Assembly: GCF_028369105.1 (NCBI RefSeq)
Contig: NZ_JAQNDO010000001.1
Location: forward strand, 992,001-1,056,000
DNA: 64,000 nt
Direction: 5' to 3'
From: Polyangium mundeleinium
GTDB lineage: Bacteria > Myxococcota_A > Polyangia > Polyangiales > Polyangiaceae
Shown here: one piece after another, positions 52,074-61,972 of the stretch
Numbering within the stretch: the stretch's first letter is position 1
Layout: each line of letters begins with the position of its first letter
Position numbers and translations under genes: made by a program
The notes under the pieces: generated by a model
What the model saw: only the letters and a program-made list of their open reading frames with translations
Told to the model about the DNA's origin: nothing
The model's database searches: none

Positions 52074-54086
52074 TCAGTAGTTGTGCACCAAGACGCCACC
52101 GGCGAAGTAATTGTGGAGGCCATCGACCGAGAGGTCGTACACCGTCGTGCGATGGTCGAATTCGGTACGCGCGTCAAGCGTCACCGGCGCGCCATCCGCG
52201 CCGAGAAAAACGTCCCCGATTTCGAGAGCCCGTGCATGAACGTATCCGCGACCCACGACGAAGATGGGATGCTCGGCCGTCACGCGTAACTCCTCCCCGT
52301 TCGAGAGCCGAAACGTCGCCACCGGCCGCTCCTTGCGCTCAGCGAGGCGGCGAACCTGCAAAACGCGGCGTGCGGAGCTCTCGACATCATAACCGATCAC
52401 GGCCTCGCCGGGCCGCAGGCGCTCGATGGCCACCTCGCCCCGCGGCGTCATGACGGGCGTGCCCGCGGCGAAGCAGGATGCGCCGGCGATCCCGTGCACA
52501 GCATGGGTCGACGGACGCATCGTGCCCTTGGCATCACGCACGCAGGGCACGAGCAGATGCCCGCCATCACAATCGATAGGATCCCCGGAAAGCTGCACAT
52601 CGAGCTCCGCGCCATCTGCCGTTCGGAGCGCGCGCTCGCCGAGGAGCGCGTCGAGCAGCCGCCGGTCGAGCGTGCGAACCACGGTGCCCGCGTCACACGT
52701 GAGCGCGGCACGCGCGCCCGGCGCTTTTTCCTGCGGCGCGGCCACGATCGCGACGGCACGGGCCTCCGGTGGGAGCTCGCGGACGTGGAGCCTCACATCG
52801 AGGCTGCAATCATAGCTGGAGGGCGCCGGCACGAGTTCGATGGGCCCGGCCGGTGGAGGGGACAGTTTCTCGGGTTCTCCCGCGCGCGCTTGGCTTGGCC
52901 GTTCGTCACGGACGAGGAGGTCGTCGATGAAACAATCGTCCGGCGCGCCGACGTCGAGCAATGCTGCATGAAGCTGACCTGCGTCGCTCGGGGCGGCGGC
53001 GAGGCGAGGGCGGGCCCCGGAGGCGGTGAGGAGCACGTCGCCTTTTTGCAACTTCGAAGCGGCTCGGAATGTCCCGGCGTCTGGCAGGAAAAACGCACGC
53101 GCCTGAGGGACCTCGATGCGTCGTCCGTCGTCGAGGCGCAACCACACCGAAGGGAGTGACTTCGTGCGCACGGAGCGCACGCGCGTCGTGACCTGTTGCT
53201 TCTTTTTGACATCGTAGGCGAGCACGTGGTGCCCCGGGGCGATACGATCGTCCTGAACGCCGCCGGAGGGCGTGGCCACGATATTGTGCTCCTCGGGGCC
53301 GTCGACGAGCGAGACGGACGTGCCCCAGGCTTCCTCCACGGCGTGCAGGCGCCCTTCGCGGTCGCGCACGCAGCCGAGCACCGCATACCGACGGTCACGG
53401 CGGATCTCCGGCGGAGCAACCCGGAAGGGGAGGGTCAGATCGTCGCCGCCCGCGGCCGCGAATACGGCGCGCCCGACCTCGCGCACGACGCGTCCGTCGC
53501 GGCAAGTCATGCGCACGAGTCCGCCGAGCGGCTCCCCTTTTTCGGCGAACACGAGCGCAAACGAGACGGCGTCGTCGTCGAGCGGCGAGACCCGCACGTC
53601 CACCTCGATCGCCCCTGGCAAGGCGCGTGCGGAGAGCCAAGGCACGTGGCGCTCGCCGGCGAGCGTGCTGGTCGCGACCAGGCGGTCTTTTCGATATGCA
53701 CAAACGCGGTACGAATCGCCATTCGACAGCGGTTTTTTCGCGGTCGTGGGCAGCGTGAGGCGGGCGCCGCGGAGCTTCGCCCGCGGGAACGTGGCAAAGA
53801 GCTCGCCTGCATCACACGAGCCCGGAACGACGGGGCCGCGGCTCCTCCGCACCGTGAGACGATCAAACGGCGCCGAGGGGTTGAGCAGGCGGAAGCGCAG
53901 CGCCGGCAACCCACGATTGTCGTTGAATTCGGTGATCGACGCGACGGCCTGCGCTTCGGGGAGCTTCGGCGCCGCCTCGGCGACGCCGAGACCCGTGTCC
54001 GCGGCACCGCAGCTCGCGCGCAGGGCCGCGCCGAGGACGAGGAGCGTGAGCCAGGAGCGTCTGCGTCGCGGAGGGAGCGTGGCCAT
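52074..54086 (-). CDS. Secreted protein with degenerate and intact Hint domains
   Basis: 670 aa from MATLPPRRRRSW. Signal peptide with a lipobox-like LRASC (Cys 27). The middle has two Ig/beta-like stretches. A complete Hint (intein/hedgehog) domain ends the protein: C538 in ASCFAAGTPVMT, TAEH block B, GDVFLGADG and C-terminal VHNY with nothing after it. Residues about 275-400 (nt about 52905-53290) repeat the same order (DDRIAPGHHVLAYDV, DDGRRIEVPQARAFF, LQKGDVLLTASGARP) but lack the catalytic Cys and the TxxH. Such Hint tails autoprocess secreted proteins. Confidence 0.85.
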   Translation of the reverse strand: MATLPPRRRRSWLTLLVLGAALRASCGAADTGLGVAEAAPKLPEAQAVASITEFNDNRGLPALRFRLLNPSAPFDRLTVRRSRGPVVPGSCDAGELFATFPRAKLRGARLTLPTTAKKPLSNGDSYRVCAYRKDRLVATSTLAGERHVPWLSARALPGAIEVDVRVSPLDDDAVSFALVFAEKGEPLGGLVRMTCRDGRVVREVGRAVFAAAGGDDLTLPFRVAPPEIRRDRRYAVLGCVRDREGRLHAVEEAWGTSVSLVDGPEEHNIVATPSGGVQDDRIAPGHHVLAYDVKKKQQVTTRVRSVRTKSLPSVWLRLDDGRRIEVPQARAFFLPDAGTFRAASKLQKGDVLLTASGARPRLAAAPSDAGQLHAALLDVGAPDDCFIDDLLVRDERPSQARAGEPEKLSPPPAGPIELVPAPSSYDCSLDVRLHVRELPPEARAVAIVAAPQEKAPGARAALTCDAGTVVRTLDRRLLDALLGERALRTADGAELDVQLSGDPIDCDGGHLLVPCVRDAKGTMRPSTHAVHGIAGASCFAAGTPVMTPRGEVAIERLRPGEAVIGYDVESSARRVLQVRRLAERKERPVATFRLSNGEELRVTAEHPIFVVGRGYVHARALEIGDVFLGADGAPVTLDARTEFDHRTTVYDLSVDGLHNYFAGGVLVHNY

Positions 54087-54148
54087 GGGGTTGTCCCGAC
54101 CCGAGCACGGTTCTCCCTTGATGGGCAAGTATTCCGCCACGCATCAGG

Positions 54149-56050
54149 ATGCTAGGATTGCCTGCGGTGCGAACCTTTCCCTCGATCCTCGCTGTCCTCG
54201 CGACGTGCACGGCGCTGCTCGGGTGCTGCCGTCCTCCTCCTTGCCTCTCGGGCGCCTGTCCCCAGGTCGGTTTCGCCACGCCCGACGAGATGTTCCGGCT
54301 CGTGCGTCGGGAGCTCGAACGGTCCGAGGCCGCGACGCCGCTCGTCGGCGCGCACATCCTCGAAAAACTCCCATGGCTGTTTCCCGACGTCAGCAACCTG
54401 CGCGACGAACCTCGATGCCGCTTGGATCTCGTCGACGCGGCTTCCGCGGCGACGTTCGACGAGACGCCGGTCGTGTTTTCGCGTTGGCTCATAGGGCGCA
54501 TCCGCGCCGTGGGGGACCTGCAAAGCACGCGGGACGTGATGGACGCAAAAACCGTCTATCTGCGGAGGCTCGCCGAGCTCGACGAGGCGCGCCTGTCCGC
54601 GTACCAGTTCTCCCCCGGCGAGTCCGGCCCAGCGCCGCCGAAATCGTATGTGCGATATGCGGCGCTCTCGATGCTCGTGGGCGACGGCATACCCCTGCAC
54701 GAAGCGGAAGCGCTTTTCCGGCGGCTTCAGACGTCCACGGACGATCGCATGGCGTGGATCCTGCACGACAAGGTGATGAGCTATCTCGGCACGGCCATCT
54801 GCCGGACGCCGTGGCACGCCATCGACGACCAGGCCAAGGGCCTGTTTCGCTCATGGCTTCCCGATATGCAGCGGCGGCTCCAGGGCCCGCCTGACCCCCT
54901 CTCGCTCGAAATCGTGCTCCAGCGCATGTTGCCGCTGGGAGTCTTCAGCACCAAGCTCGGCCTGACCGACGATGCGCGCAAGCTCCTCGAAAGCGTGATC
55001 GCGGCGCGGGGGGAATTTTCGCTCACGCGGGGCATTCCCGGCGCCGCGCGTGATCTGGCGGTCACCGCGCAGTTCGCGCTTTTCGACCTCGAGACACCGC
55101 ACGCCAGTACCAGCGTCAGGACGCGCCTGCCTTCGCCCGCGCGCAAGGTGTTCCGACCGGACGAGGAATGGCTCCGAGATCCTGCGCCAGCGCGTCCCGC
55201 CGCCGAGGCCGTTGCTGCGCGGATGCGCGACCTCGACGGCGAGCTTTTGGAGCTGAAGTTCGCGTATGGTCGTTGCCACGTGCTGTGGGAGCAGGCGAGA
55301 TGGGTGCTCCCCGGCGACGCGGACCGCCTCTTCGACAGGATGGTCGCGCCGCTTTCGCAAGGCAGGAAGGTGGCGTTCAGCTCCGAAGCATTCTGTCGCC
55401 TGCGCGCCGCAACCGGGCTTCGCGCGGCGCCGGAGAGCAAACGCGTGGGCCTCGTGCTCCGGTGGTTGCGCGCGGGGCCGGCCGACATCGCCGAATGGGA
55501 TCCGACCGGCGACAACACGCACAGTATGATCGGGCCCGACACCGACAAGAGGCAGGTCCAGACGCGCGCCGCGTCGGTGTTGTCCGAAAACATCGAATGG
55601 GTCGAACATCACGCTGAACTGCGTGCGTGGCTCTCGGAGCAAGCGCAGAGGCGGAACCCTTCCACGGGGCACGCGGAGCACGGCTACGTGTGGGAAGAGC
55701 TCCAGCCGGCCTACGAGCGGCTGCTCGCGTTTCATGCATCGGGGCACCCCGAGGCGAGCGTCGAGCTTGGTCGAGCCATTTTGCGCACGTGGATCGAGTG
55801 CGCGCGCGCCACCCTCGGCGCTGAGAGCGACGTCGCCTCCTACGATTCCGCGCTCGCCCAGAGGCTCTTCGCCTTGGGCGATTTCGCCGTACGCTTCGGC
55901 TTGCGCGACGAAGCACAGGCGCTCTTCGACGACATGGCGAAACGTGTCGTTCCACGCCCGGCGGAGGACAGCCCGGGGCTCCATTTGTCCCTTGCGCACG
56001 ACGCGACGGTCGCATCGCTGCTGATGTCGTTCACCCTCCCCCAAAAGTGA
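54149..56050 (+). CDS. Large hypothetical lipoprotein, helical
   Basis: 633 aa. Signal peptide with lipobox LLGC (Cys 26), then a mostly helical protein with TPR-like pairing but no clear repeat consensus (ARKLLESVIAARGEFSLTRGI; LFALGDFAVRFGLRDEAQALF). I do not recognise the family. Divergent from the Hint-domain gene, 62-bp gap. No enzyme motif visible. Confidence 0.7.
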   Translation: MLGLPAVRTFPSILAVLATCTALLGCCRPPPCLSGACPQVGFATPDEMFRLVRRELERSEAATPLVGAHILEKLPWLFPDVSNLRDEPRCRLDLVDAASAATFDETPVVFSRWLIGRIRAVGDLQSTRDVMDAKTVYLRRLAELDEARLSAYQFSPGESGPAPPKSYVRYAALSMLVGDGIPLHEAEALFRRLQTSTDDRMAWILHDKVMSYLGTAICRTPWHAIDDQAKGLFRSWLPDMQRRLQGPPDPLSLEIVLQRMLPLGVFSTKLGLTDDARKLLESVIAARGEFSLTRGIPGAARDLAVTAQFALFDLETPHASTSVRTRLPSPARKVFRPDEEWLRDPAPARPAAEAVAARMRDLDGELLELKFAYGRCHVLWEQARWVLPGDADRLFDRMVAPLSQGRKVAFSSEAFCRLRAATGLRAAPESKRVGLVLRWLRAGPADIAEWDPTGDNTHSMIGPDTDKRQVQTRAASVLSENIEWVEHHAELRAWLSEQAQRRNPSTGHAEHGYVWEELQPAYERLLAFHASGHPEASVELGRAILRTWIECARATLGAESDVASYDSALAQRLFALGDFAVRFGLRDEAQALFDDMAKRVVPRPAEDSPGLHLSLAHDATVASLLMSFTLPQK

Positions 56051-56083
56051 ATCGTCCGGACCATCATCATCGCGGGATCAGGC

Positions 56084-56830
56084 TCAAAAAGAGCCGCCCA
56101 CCACCGCGCCGCCCCCCGCGAGCGGCGCGACGTACCACGAAAAACTGGGCGCGGGCCGCCGCGCGCGCCCGGCATGCTCGCCACCTTCCTTGCGGTATTC
56201 GTTCCAATCGTCAATCGCCGCGGTCGGCATCGTGAAAATCTGCGCCTCGCTGAGTGCGATACCGATCGTCGCGCTCAACGCACCCGTCACCGGCCTGCCA
56301 TACCCCAGCGCCAGCACCAGGCCGACGCTCGTGGATACCGTGCCGCAGAGCACGTGATTGAACCATTTGCGGCGGAGCACCTCCGACGCGGCGCTCTCGC
56401 GGAGCAGCCGCTCGCCGCGCGCGAGCTTGATCTTTCGTTCCTCCGGCGTCGACTCGGGCATCGCTCGTAGATCCGCGGCGGCATGACGCGCGGGAAAGGG
56501 AACGAGTCCGAGAGGAATCAGGCCGAGGGACGAACCGACCGCGCCCACGGCGGCGTCGGCGCGGAGGCCGGGATCGGTGACGGCGACGGCAATGACGCCC
56601 TGTCCGACGGTCAGCGCGCTCCACCCCGTGTACCAGCCATACCACCATCGATTCGCCGCAGCGGTGCCAGAATCGAGGCGCGTCTGGAGGAAGGCGATGC
56701 GCCGCGTGACCTCTGCGTCCGAGGGCGACGTGACGCCCAGCGGGGCCTCGGCCCGTGTGGAGGATGCGGCGAGCGTAATGGCAGAGGCGACGAGAAGCGC
56801 GAGGTGGGGCCGGACGAAGTTTGTCATCAT
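56084..56830 (-). CDS. Hypothetical secreted/membrane protein
   Basis: 248 aa. Signal peptide (MTNFVRPHLALLVASAITLAASSTRA, cleavage after Ala about 28), then hydrophobic segments around 85-115 and 165-200. Family not recognised. The start ATG overlaps the TGA of the LysR gene (ATGATGA), so the two are translationally coupled. Confidence 0.7.
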   Translation of the reverse strand: MMTNFVRPHLALLVASAITLAASSTRAEAPLGVTSPSDAEVTRRIAFLQTRLDSGTAAANRWWYGWYTGWSALTVGQGVIAVAVTDPGLRADAAVGAVGSSLGLIPLGLVPFPARHAAADLRAMPESTPEERKIKLARGERLLRESAASEVLRRKWFNHVLCGTVSTSVGLVLALGYGRPVTGALSATIGIALSEAQIFTMPTAAIDDWNEYRKEGGEHAGRARRPAPSFSWYVAPLAGGGAVVGGSF

Positions 56831-57771
56831 GATGCACTACGCTCGTTGGGATTCCCTGCTTTACCATGACCGTGCCCGCGGGGCGTTGATTCTTGCACGA
56901 TCGCGATGAACGCGCGCAGCGCCGCGCGGACGAGCCGGTGGCTCGGGTGAAACAGGCGGAGGCCGGGGAACGGCGGCGTCCAGTCGGCGAGCACGCGAAC
57001 GAGGCGTCCCGCCTCGACGTCGGCGGCGGTCGCGCGATCACTCACGAACGCGAGGCCCGCGCCGTCGAGGGCCGCTTGCAGAATGAGGTCGTCATTGTCG
57101 AGCGTCAGCGCGCCGCGGATGTCGATGGCCACTTCGCGACCGCGCTTTTCGAGCTCCCAGCGGTAGACCTGGCCGCTCGCCATGCGGCGGCGGATGCACT
57201 CGTGGTCGAGCAGATCCTTGGGCTTCGTCGGTTTCGGGCGGGACGCGAAATACGACGGCGCGCCGACCACGGCCATGCTCAGGTCCGCGCCGCAGGGGAT
57301 CGCGACCATGTCCTGCGGCACGGCCTCGGCGAGCCGCACGCCTGCATCGAAGCCCTCGGCGACGATGTCAACGAGGCGGTCTTCCGTGACGAGCTCGACG
57401 AGGACGTCAGGATGGCGGCGTCGCATTTCGAGGATCATGGGAAGCACCTCGATCTGCGCGGCGCCTTTCGAGGTATTGATGCGTAACGTGCCGCTCGGCG
57501 TGTCACGCAGCTCGTGCACCTCGTCGAGCGTGGACGAGACTTCCCGGAGCGCCGGCTGCAGGCGCCTGACGAAATGCTCGCCGGCCGCCGAGAGCGATAC
57601 GCTTCGCGTCGTGCGATGGAACAGCCGGACGCCGAGCCTCTGTTCGAGCGCGGAGATCGCATGGCTCAACGCGGAAGGCGATATGTCGAGTTGCCTGGCC
57701 GCGGCGCGGAAGCTCTTCTGGCTCGCGATGGCGACCACGGCTTCGAGCTCGAGCAAGCTGGCGCGGATCAT
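56827..57771 (-). CDS. LysR-family transcriptional regulator
   Basis: 314 aa. The N-terminal HTH (IASQKSFRAAARQLDISPSALSHAISALEQRLGVRLFHRTTRSVSL) is a textbook LysR DNA-binding domain. The periplasmic-binding-protein-like effector domain follows (GTLRINTSKGAAQIEVLPMILEM). Divergent from an SDR gene, the usual LysR target layout, with palindrome GTCTG-CAT-CAGAC in the 75-bp gap. It also reads through into the membrane-protein gene by stop/start overlap. Confidence 0.93.
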   Translation of the reverse strand: MIRASLLELEAVVAIASQKSFRAAARQLDISPSALSHAISALEQRLGVRLFHRTTRSVSLSAAGEHFVRRLQPALREVSSTLDEVHELRDTPSGTLRINTSKGAAQIEVLPMILEMRRRHPDVLVELVTEDRLVDIVAEGFDAGVRLAEAVPQDMVAIPCGADLSMAVVGAPSYFASRPKPTKPKDLLDHECIRRRMASGQVYRWELEKRGREVAIDIRGALTLDNDDLILQAALDGAGLAFVSDRATAADVEAGRLVRVLADWTPPFPGLRLFHPSHRLVRAALRAFIAIVQESTPRGHGHGKAGNPNERSAS

Positions 57772-57780
57772 TGTTCCAAA

Positions 57781-57793
57781 GTCTGCATCAGAC
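57781..57793. promoter_or_regulatory. Candidate LysR operator
   Basis: GTCTG-CAT-CAGAC, a perfect 5-3-5 palindrome, lies in the 75-bp gap between the divergent LysR and SDR genes. It is about 10 bp from the LysR start codon and about 54 bp from the SDR start codon. Confidence 0.45.
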
Positions 57794-57846
57794 CATGCCA
57801 GATTGCACGGATTGTTTCGTCGGTCGGCACGCATTAGATCGGGGGC

Positions 57847-58680
57847 ATGAGCAAGACGGTTCTCGTGACGGGTTGTTCGTCGGGGTTTGGTCGTGACATC
57901 GCGAAGGTGTTCGCCGCGGAAGGCTGGAACGTTGTGGCGACGATGCGCGCGCCGGAGCAGGAGGCGGAGCTTCGCGCGTCGGAGCGGATGAGCGTGACGC
58001 GGCTCGATGTGCAGGAGCGCGCGAGCATCGACGCCGCAGTGGCCTCGACGCTCGCCCGGTTCGGCTCGATCGATGTCCTCGTCAACAATGCGGGTTTTGG
58101 TCTCTTCGGGGTGTTCGAAGAGACAACACGCGAAAAGATCCTCGAGCAGTTCGAGGTCAACGTGTTCGGGATGATGGACGTGACGCGGGCCGTCCTTCCG
58201 ACCCTGCGAAAGCAGCGCTCCGGCGTCGTGCTGAACGTGAGCTCGGGCGCGGGGGTGTTCACGCTCCCGATGCTGTCCGCGTATTGCGCGAGCAAGTTCG
58301 CGCTGGAAGGGTTCTCGGAGGCGCTCTCGTACGAGCTTTTGTCGCTCGGAATCCGGATGAAGATCGTGGAGCCGGGCGGCGTGACGAGCACGCGCTTCGG
58401 CGAGCGCAGCGTCAAGGAGGCGGGCCACAGGGCGCCGATCGCCGATTACGCGCCGTTTGTCGAGGGCGCGGCCCAGGTATTCGAGGACCTCCGCGCGGCG
58501 CGCGGCCTCGCCACATCGGAAGAAGTCGCGCGTGTCGTCTTCGAAGCCGCGACCGACGGTACCGACCGGCTGCGGTATCTCGCCACGAAGGATATCGCGC
58601 CGCTCGTCGAAGCGCGGCGACAAACCTCGGAGGAGGCGTACATCGAGATGATGCGGTCGCGGTTCTCGCCCAAGATTTGA
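57847..58680 (+). CDS. Short-chain dehydrogenase/reductase, probable LysR target
   Basis: 277 aa. TGCSSGFG cofactor motif, NNAGFG, catalytic SSGAG and YCASKFA, then EPGGVTSTRF. The C-terminal region is longer than a minimal SDR. No signal peptide. Divergent from the LysR gene, so probably controlled by it. Substrate unknown. Confidence 0.92.
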   Translation: MSKTVLVTGCSSGFGRDIAKVFAAEGWNVVATMRAPEQEAELRASERMSVTRLDVQERASIDAAVASTLARFGSIDVLVNNAGFGLFGVFEETTREKILEQFEVNVFGMMDVTRAVLPTLRKQRSGVVLNVSSGAGVFTLPMLSAYCASKFALEGFSEALSYELLSLGIRMKIVEPGGVTSTRFGERSVKEAGHRAPIADYAPFVEGAAQVFEDLRAARGLATSEEVARVVFEAATDGTDRLRYLATKDIAPLVEARRQTSEEAYIEMMRSRFSPKI

Positions 58681-58693
58681 GGCGGGCGCAGGT

Positions 58694-59203
58694 CTACGAG
58701 CTCTCGTCGTCGGGGAGGAATTCAACCGCGCGAGCGATACGCTCGATGCGTTGTTTGCGCCGATGCCACGACACTCCGGCCAGCGCGAGCCCGGCGATCG
58801 TCCAGACGATCGGCCCAACGATGGGTGGGTCCGATCCCGGCGAGGCCGATGCAGCCGGAAAGTATGCAACGAGCGCCATCACGAGACCCGCGAAGATCCA
58901 TCCGATCACGATGAGTACGGTGTTTTGCCTGTACAGGGCCGCATTATCGGACCGGGCGCCGCAGCGCGGGCATGGGATGAGGTCGTACAGAGCCTGTATT
59001 TCGTCCGCGAGCGCCGCATCCGCACGCTCCTCGCTCTCGGCTCGTATCTGGCTTGCAGGGAGCACAATCGAGCCATCCGCCTGGCCGCGCGCAGCGGCGA
59101 CGATACGGACCTCCGCACGGTAGCTGCAACCCGCACAAGCATAGGGGCGCTCGACGCTGCCCTGTTTCTCCGTAGTGATGCGCCGGCTGATGAAGACGGG
59201 CAT
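58694..59203 (-). CDS. Small zinc-ribbon membrane protein
   Basis: 169 aa. CAGC (about 23-26) and CPRC (about 78-81) form a likely zinc ribbon. Two transmembrane helices follow (about 95-115, 128-146; VLIVIGWIFAGLVMALVAYF and VWTIAGLALAGVSW). Charged tail. Family not recognised. Convergent with the SDR gene. Confidence 0.7.
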   Translation of the reverse strand: MPVFISRRITTEKQGSVERPYACAGCSYRAEVRIVAAARGQADGSIVLPASQIRAESEERADAALADEIQALYDLIPCPRCGARSDNAALYRQNTVLIVIGWIFAGLVMALVAYFPAASASPGSDPPIVGPIVWTIAGLALAGVSWHRRKQRIERIARAVEFLPDDESS

Positions 59204-59228
59204 GGCCTATTCCCTTCCCGTGCGAGCT

Positions 59229-60191
59229 TCACTCCGCCACGGCGCGCCGCACCGCGACCGCCAAGCTGCACGCTTCGAGCTCTTCGCGGTGGGACGCGCC
59301 CAGCGAAGTCAAAGAGAGCTCCTCGTGTCGCCTAAGTACTCGCAGGAGCGGCTTTTTCGCGGCCAGATCAAAGAGCGTCACGCGTGCCCCAGCCGGGGTG
59401 TCCGCGACGACCAGCATGAGCTCCGCGGAGGCCGCCTTTTTCGCGAGATCCACCGGCGCCTTCTGAAGGTCTTTTCGCATCCTCTTCAGCACATTGCGAT
59501 CTTGCGCGGTCCGCACCGAGCTCTCGAATGCCGGCGCGAGCACCGCGAGGCCCACGCGCAGTTCCGCGAGCCGCCGCACGTTTGCCGTCTCGTTGTCGAC
59601 TTTCGCCCCGGCGAAGTACACGCCCCGCACCTTCGCGAGAAGATCACGCTCCGATGTCGACGCGGGCGGGTACGTCAAGCAAACGAGGAATGCGTCCTTG
59701 ACCGACCCGCGCGCCGCATCGTCGATGCCGTGCACGTCGCGGAGCTCGGCTGCCGGCGCACGCACATATAGCGCAGGCCGGCGCAAGGTCGCGTCGAGCG
59801 CGCCCGCCACGCGCAGCGCCGGATCGATGATCTCCGGCGGCTCTGCCTCCGCCGCGGCCTCCACGAGCAAACGCTCCGTGTCCGGAACGAGTGTTTCGTG
59901 CCCCGCCGGCAGCCCCGGCCGCAGCCCGTCGATTTCGGCGAGGAGCGCGGTTCGATCCGCTTCCAGCTCCCGCCGCTCGTGGATCGTCATGGCCGCAAAA
60001 AGCCCCCCGATGACCACGAGCGCGAGCAGCGGCAGGAGCTTGGCCGGCCGGAATCCCTCGCGGCTCGCGAAGGGCGAGGCCATGCCGACGCTCGCCGCAT
60101 GATGGCGCGCGCGTGCTTTGGGGCTGACGGCACGCTCCACACGCGCGCGGAGCGCCGGATTCATGCGTGGCGTCACCAGAAATGTCGCCAC
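59229..60191 (-). CDS. Hypothetical membrane-anchored protein
   Basis: 320 aa with a GTG start behind GGAGAG. One transmembrane helix about 52-68 (LLPLLALVVIGGLFAAM) follows an Arg-rich cytosolic N-terminus. A coiled-coil region (HERRELEADRTALLAEIDGL) and a soluble domain of about 240 residues follow. It starts directly after the MutS-family stop, so both are cotranscribed. No family recognised. Confidence 0.75.
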   Translation of the reverse strand: MATFLVTPRMNPALRARVERAVSPKARARHHAASVGMASPFASREGFRPAKLLPLLALVVIGGLFAAMTIHERRELEADRTALLAEIDGLRPGLPAGHETLVPDTERLLVEAAAEAEPPEIIDPALRVAGALDATLRRPALYVRAPAAELRDVHGIDDAARGSVKDAFLVCLTYPPASTSERDLLAKVRGVYFAGAKVDNETANVRRLAELRVGLAVLAPAFESSVRTAQDRNVLKRMRKDLQKAPVDLAKKAASAELMLVVADTPAGARVTLFDLAAKKPLLRVLRRHEELSLTSLGASHREELEACSLAVAVRRAVAE

Positions 60192-60192
60192 G

Positions 60193-61878
60193 TCAGCTCT
60201 CCCGCGCCCGCGCGGCCGGCGCGCGCATGTTTCGATCGATGAGCCCTTCCAGCTCGTCGCGGCTCACGCCGAGCCGCGCCGCTGCGTGCGACGCGAGCGA
60301 CGTCGTGGCCACGCCCGCGACGAACTGATACGTCGGCCGGTGCGCCGCATCGAGCCCCACCTGGATGAATCGGAGGCCCGCAATCGAATTCTCCCGCGCG
60401 AGCCGCGCCGCGAACGTCAAGAAATGGGTGGTGATGAACGCCTGCGGCCGCAGCTTCGCGAGGAGCGTGATCACGAGCTCGAAAATCTCCTCGCCCTCGG
60501 AAGGGTTCGTCCCGGAACACAACTCGTCGAGCATGACCATCGCGCCGGGGCCGAGCATTTCGAAGAGCGCGCGGATGCGTACGAGCTCCATTCCGAGCCG
60601 CCCCTCGCTCTGATCCACCCGCGTCTCCTGGATCAGCGATACGACGAGCCCGGGGACCCGCACGAGGCTCGCCTCGCGCGCGGGCACGAACATCCCCCCT
60701 TGCGCGAGGAGTTGCGCCAGCGCGACCGATTGCAAGAGCCTCGTTTTGCCGCCGGAGTTCGGCCCGGTGATGAGAACGGTCGCGTTCGTCCGATCCGACA
60801 CGAGATCACAAGGCACGGCGCGGACGCCACTCGCGACGAGGAGCGGATTGAAGAGGCCGATCAGCTTGCGCGGCTGTTCGTCCGTACCCTCCACGGCCGG
60901 GCGAATCTCGGGCAAGCACACTTCAAGGCCCGCGGCCTCCGCGAGATCCCGAAAGCCGAGCGCCCCGAGGTACACTTCCATCTCGCCGAGGAGCGGAATG
61001 AACCGGAGGACGTGCGCCTCGATGCCCTCGAAGACCGCGTCGAGCAGGCGCGCCATGACTTCGCCGTCGCTGAAGCGATAGCCACGGAAAAACATCTCGA
61101 TCCTGGCGAGCCACCTTCGCGCCGGCGAGAGGACGAAGGGGTTGTCTTGACGCTCGCGGAGGTTTCGGACCTCGAACCCGCGCACGCGTCCGTCGGCGCC
61201 GACACGGATGGTGACGCCAAGCGTGGCGAGGTGCTCGTCGTAGTCGAGCAGATCGACCATCGAGCGATAGCCCTCGGTCTCGCGGACCGACGCGCCGAAT
61301 TCACGCAGGCCCGAGAGGCCGGATTTCGCGCCGTCGAAGGATTCGCTCATCCGATCGAATGCCTCTTTGACGAGTACGAGCACGTCGAGTTGCCGTCGCG
61401 TCGCGTCGAATTTCTTTCCCGCCGTCGCGCCCTCGAGCGCCGCGCGCAGGCGGCAGGCGAGCGTGTAAAGCTCCTCGAACTGGCGGCGAAAGACGGTCGA
61501 ACTGGAGAGCTCGCGCAGGATTTCCCGCCGGAAATCGGCCACGCGGGGGTCGGTCGGCGGATGCGCGAGGACGCGGAGGATGAATGCCCGGTTCACGACC
61601 GCGTCGCGCTCACCGCCCGTTCGCACGCGGAATCCGCGGGCGACGAACTCCTCCAGGAACAGGTCCGGCGCAAAGCTCTTCGGATCCCATGTGGACGGCG
61701 CGAGCGGCGCCCGTTCGAGTGCCTGGCTGAAGAGCCCGCCGGAGACGCCGCTCGCGAATGCGAACGAGAGGGCCTGGCGCATCTCTTCGAGGTCGGGCCG
61801 CGCGATCGGATCGGGGTGGAGCAGGCTCAAGATTTCGTGAGCCGGCGCGGAGTCGGGGGAAGGTGGAGAGGGCTTCAT
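60193..61878 (-). CDS. MutS-family ATPase (MutS2/MSH-like, stand-alone)
   Basis: 561 aa from ATG 61878; ATG 61920 adds 14 residues. The P-loop is GPNSGGKTRLL. The MutS core shows QSVALAQLLAQGG, MLDELCSGTNPSEGE (Walker B and ABC-type signature) and ITTHFLTFA. The N-terminal half is helical and lacks the mismatch-recognition domain I of MutS and the Smr tail of MutS2, so the role is probably not canonical mismatch repair. Operon with the downstream membrane-anchored protein. Confidence 0.85.
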   Translation of the reverse strand: MKPSPPSPDSAPAHEILSLLHPDPIARPDLEEMRQALSFAFASGVSGGLFSQALERAPLAPSTWDPKSFAPDLFLEEFVARGFRVRTGGERDAVVNRAFILRVLAHPPTDPRVADFRREILRELSSSTVFRRQFEELYTLACRLRAALEGATAGKKFDATRRQLDVLVLVKEAFDRMSESFDGAKSGLSGLREFGASVRETEGYRSMVDLLDYDEHLATLGVTIRVGADGRVRGFEVRNLRERQDNPFVLSPARRWLARIEMFFRGYRFSDGEVMARLLDAVFEGIEAHVLRFIPLLGEMEVYLGALGFRDLAEAAGLEVCLPEIRPAVEGTDEQPRKLIGLFNPLLVASGVRAVPCDLVSDRTNATVLITGPNSGGKTRLLQSVALAQLLAQGGMFVPAREASLVRVPGLVVSLIQETRVDQSEGRLGMELVRIRALFEMLGPGAMVMLDELCSGTNPSEGEEIFELVITLLAKLRPQAFITTHFLTFAARLARENSIAGLRFIQVGLDAAHRPTYQFVAGVATTSLASHAAARLGVSRDELEGLIDRNMRAPAARARES

Positions 61879-61972
61879 GGGCGGCGTGTGGACGAGGGCG
61901 TTCTGCGAGAGAGACCGCATGGTCGCCGAAAGTTCCCGCGGCGACAAGCCCGCCGAGCGTACCTCGAACGTA

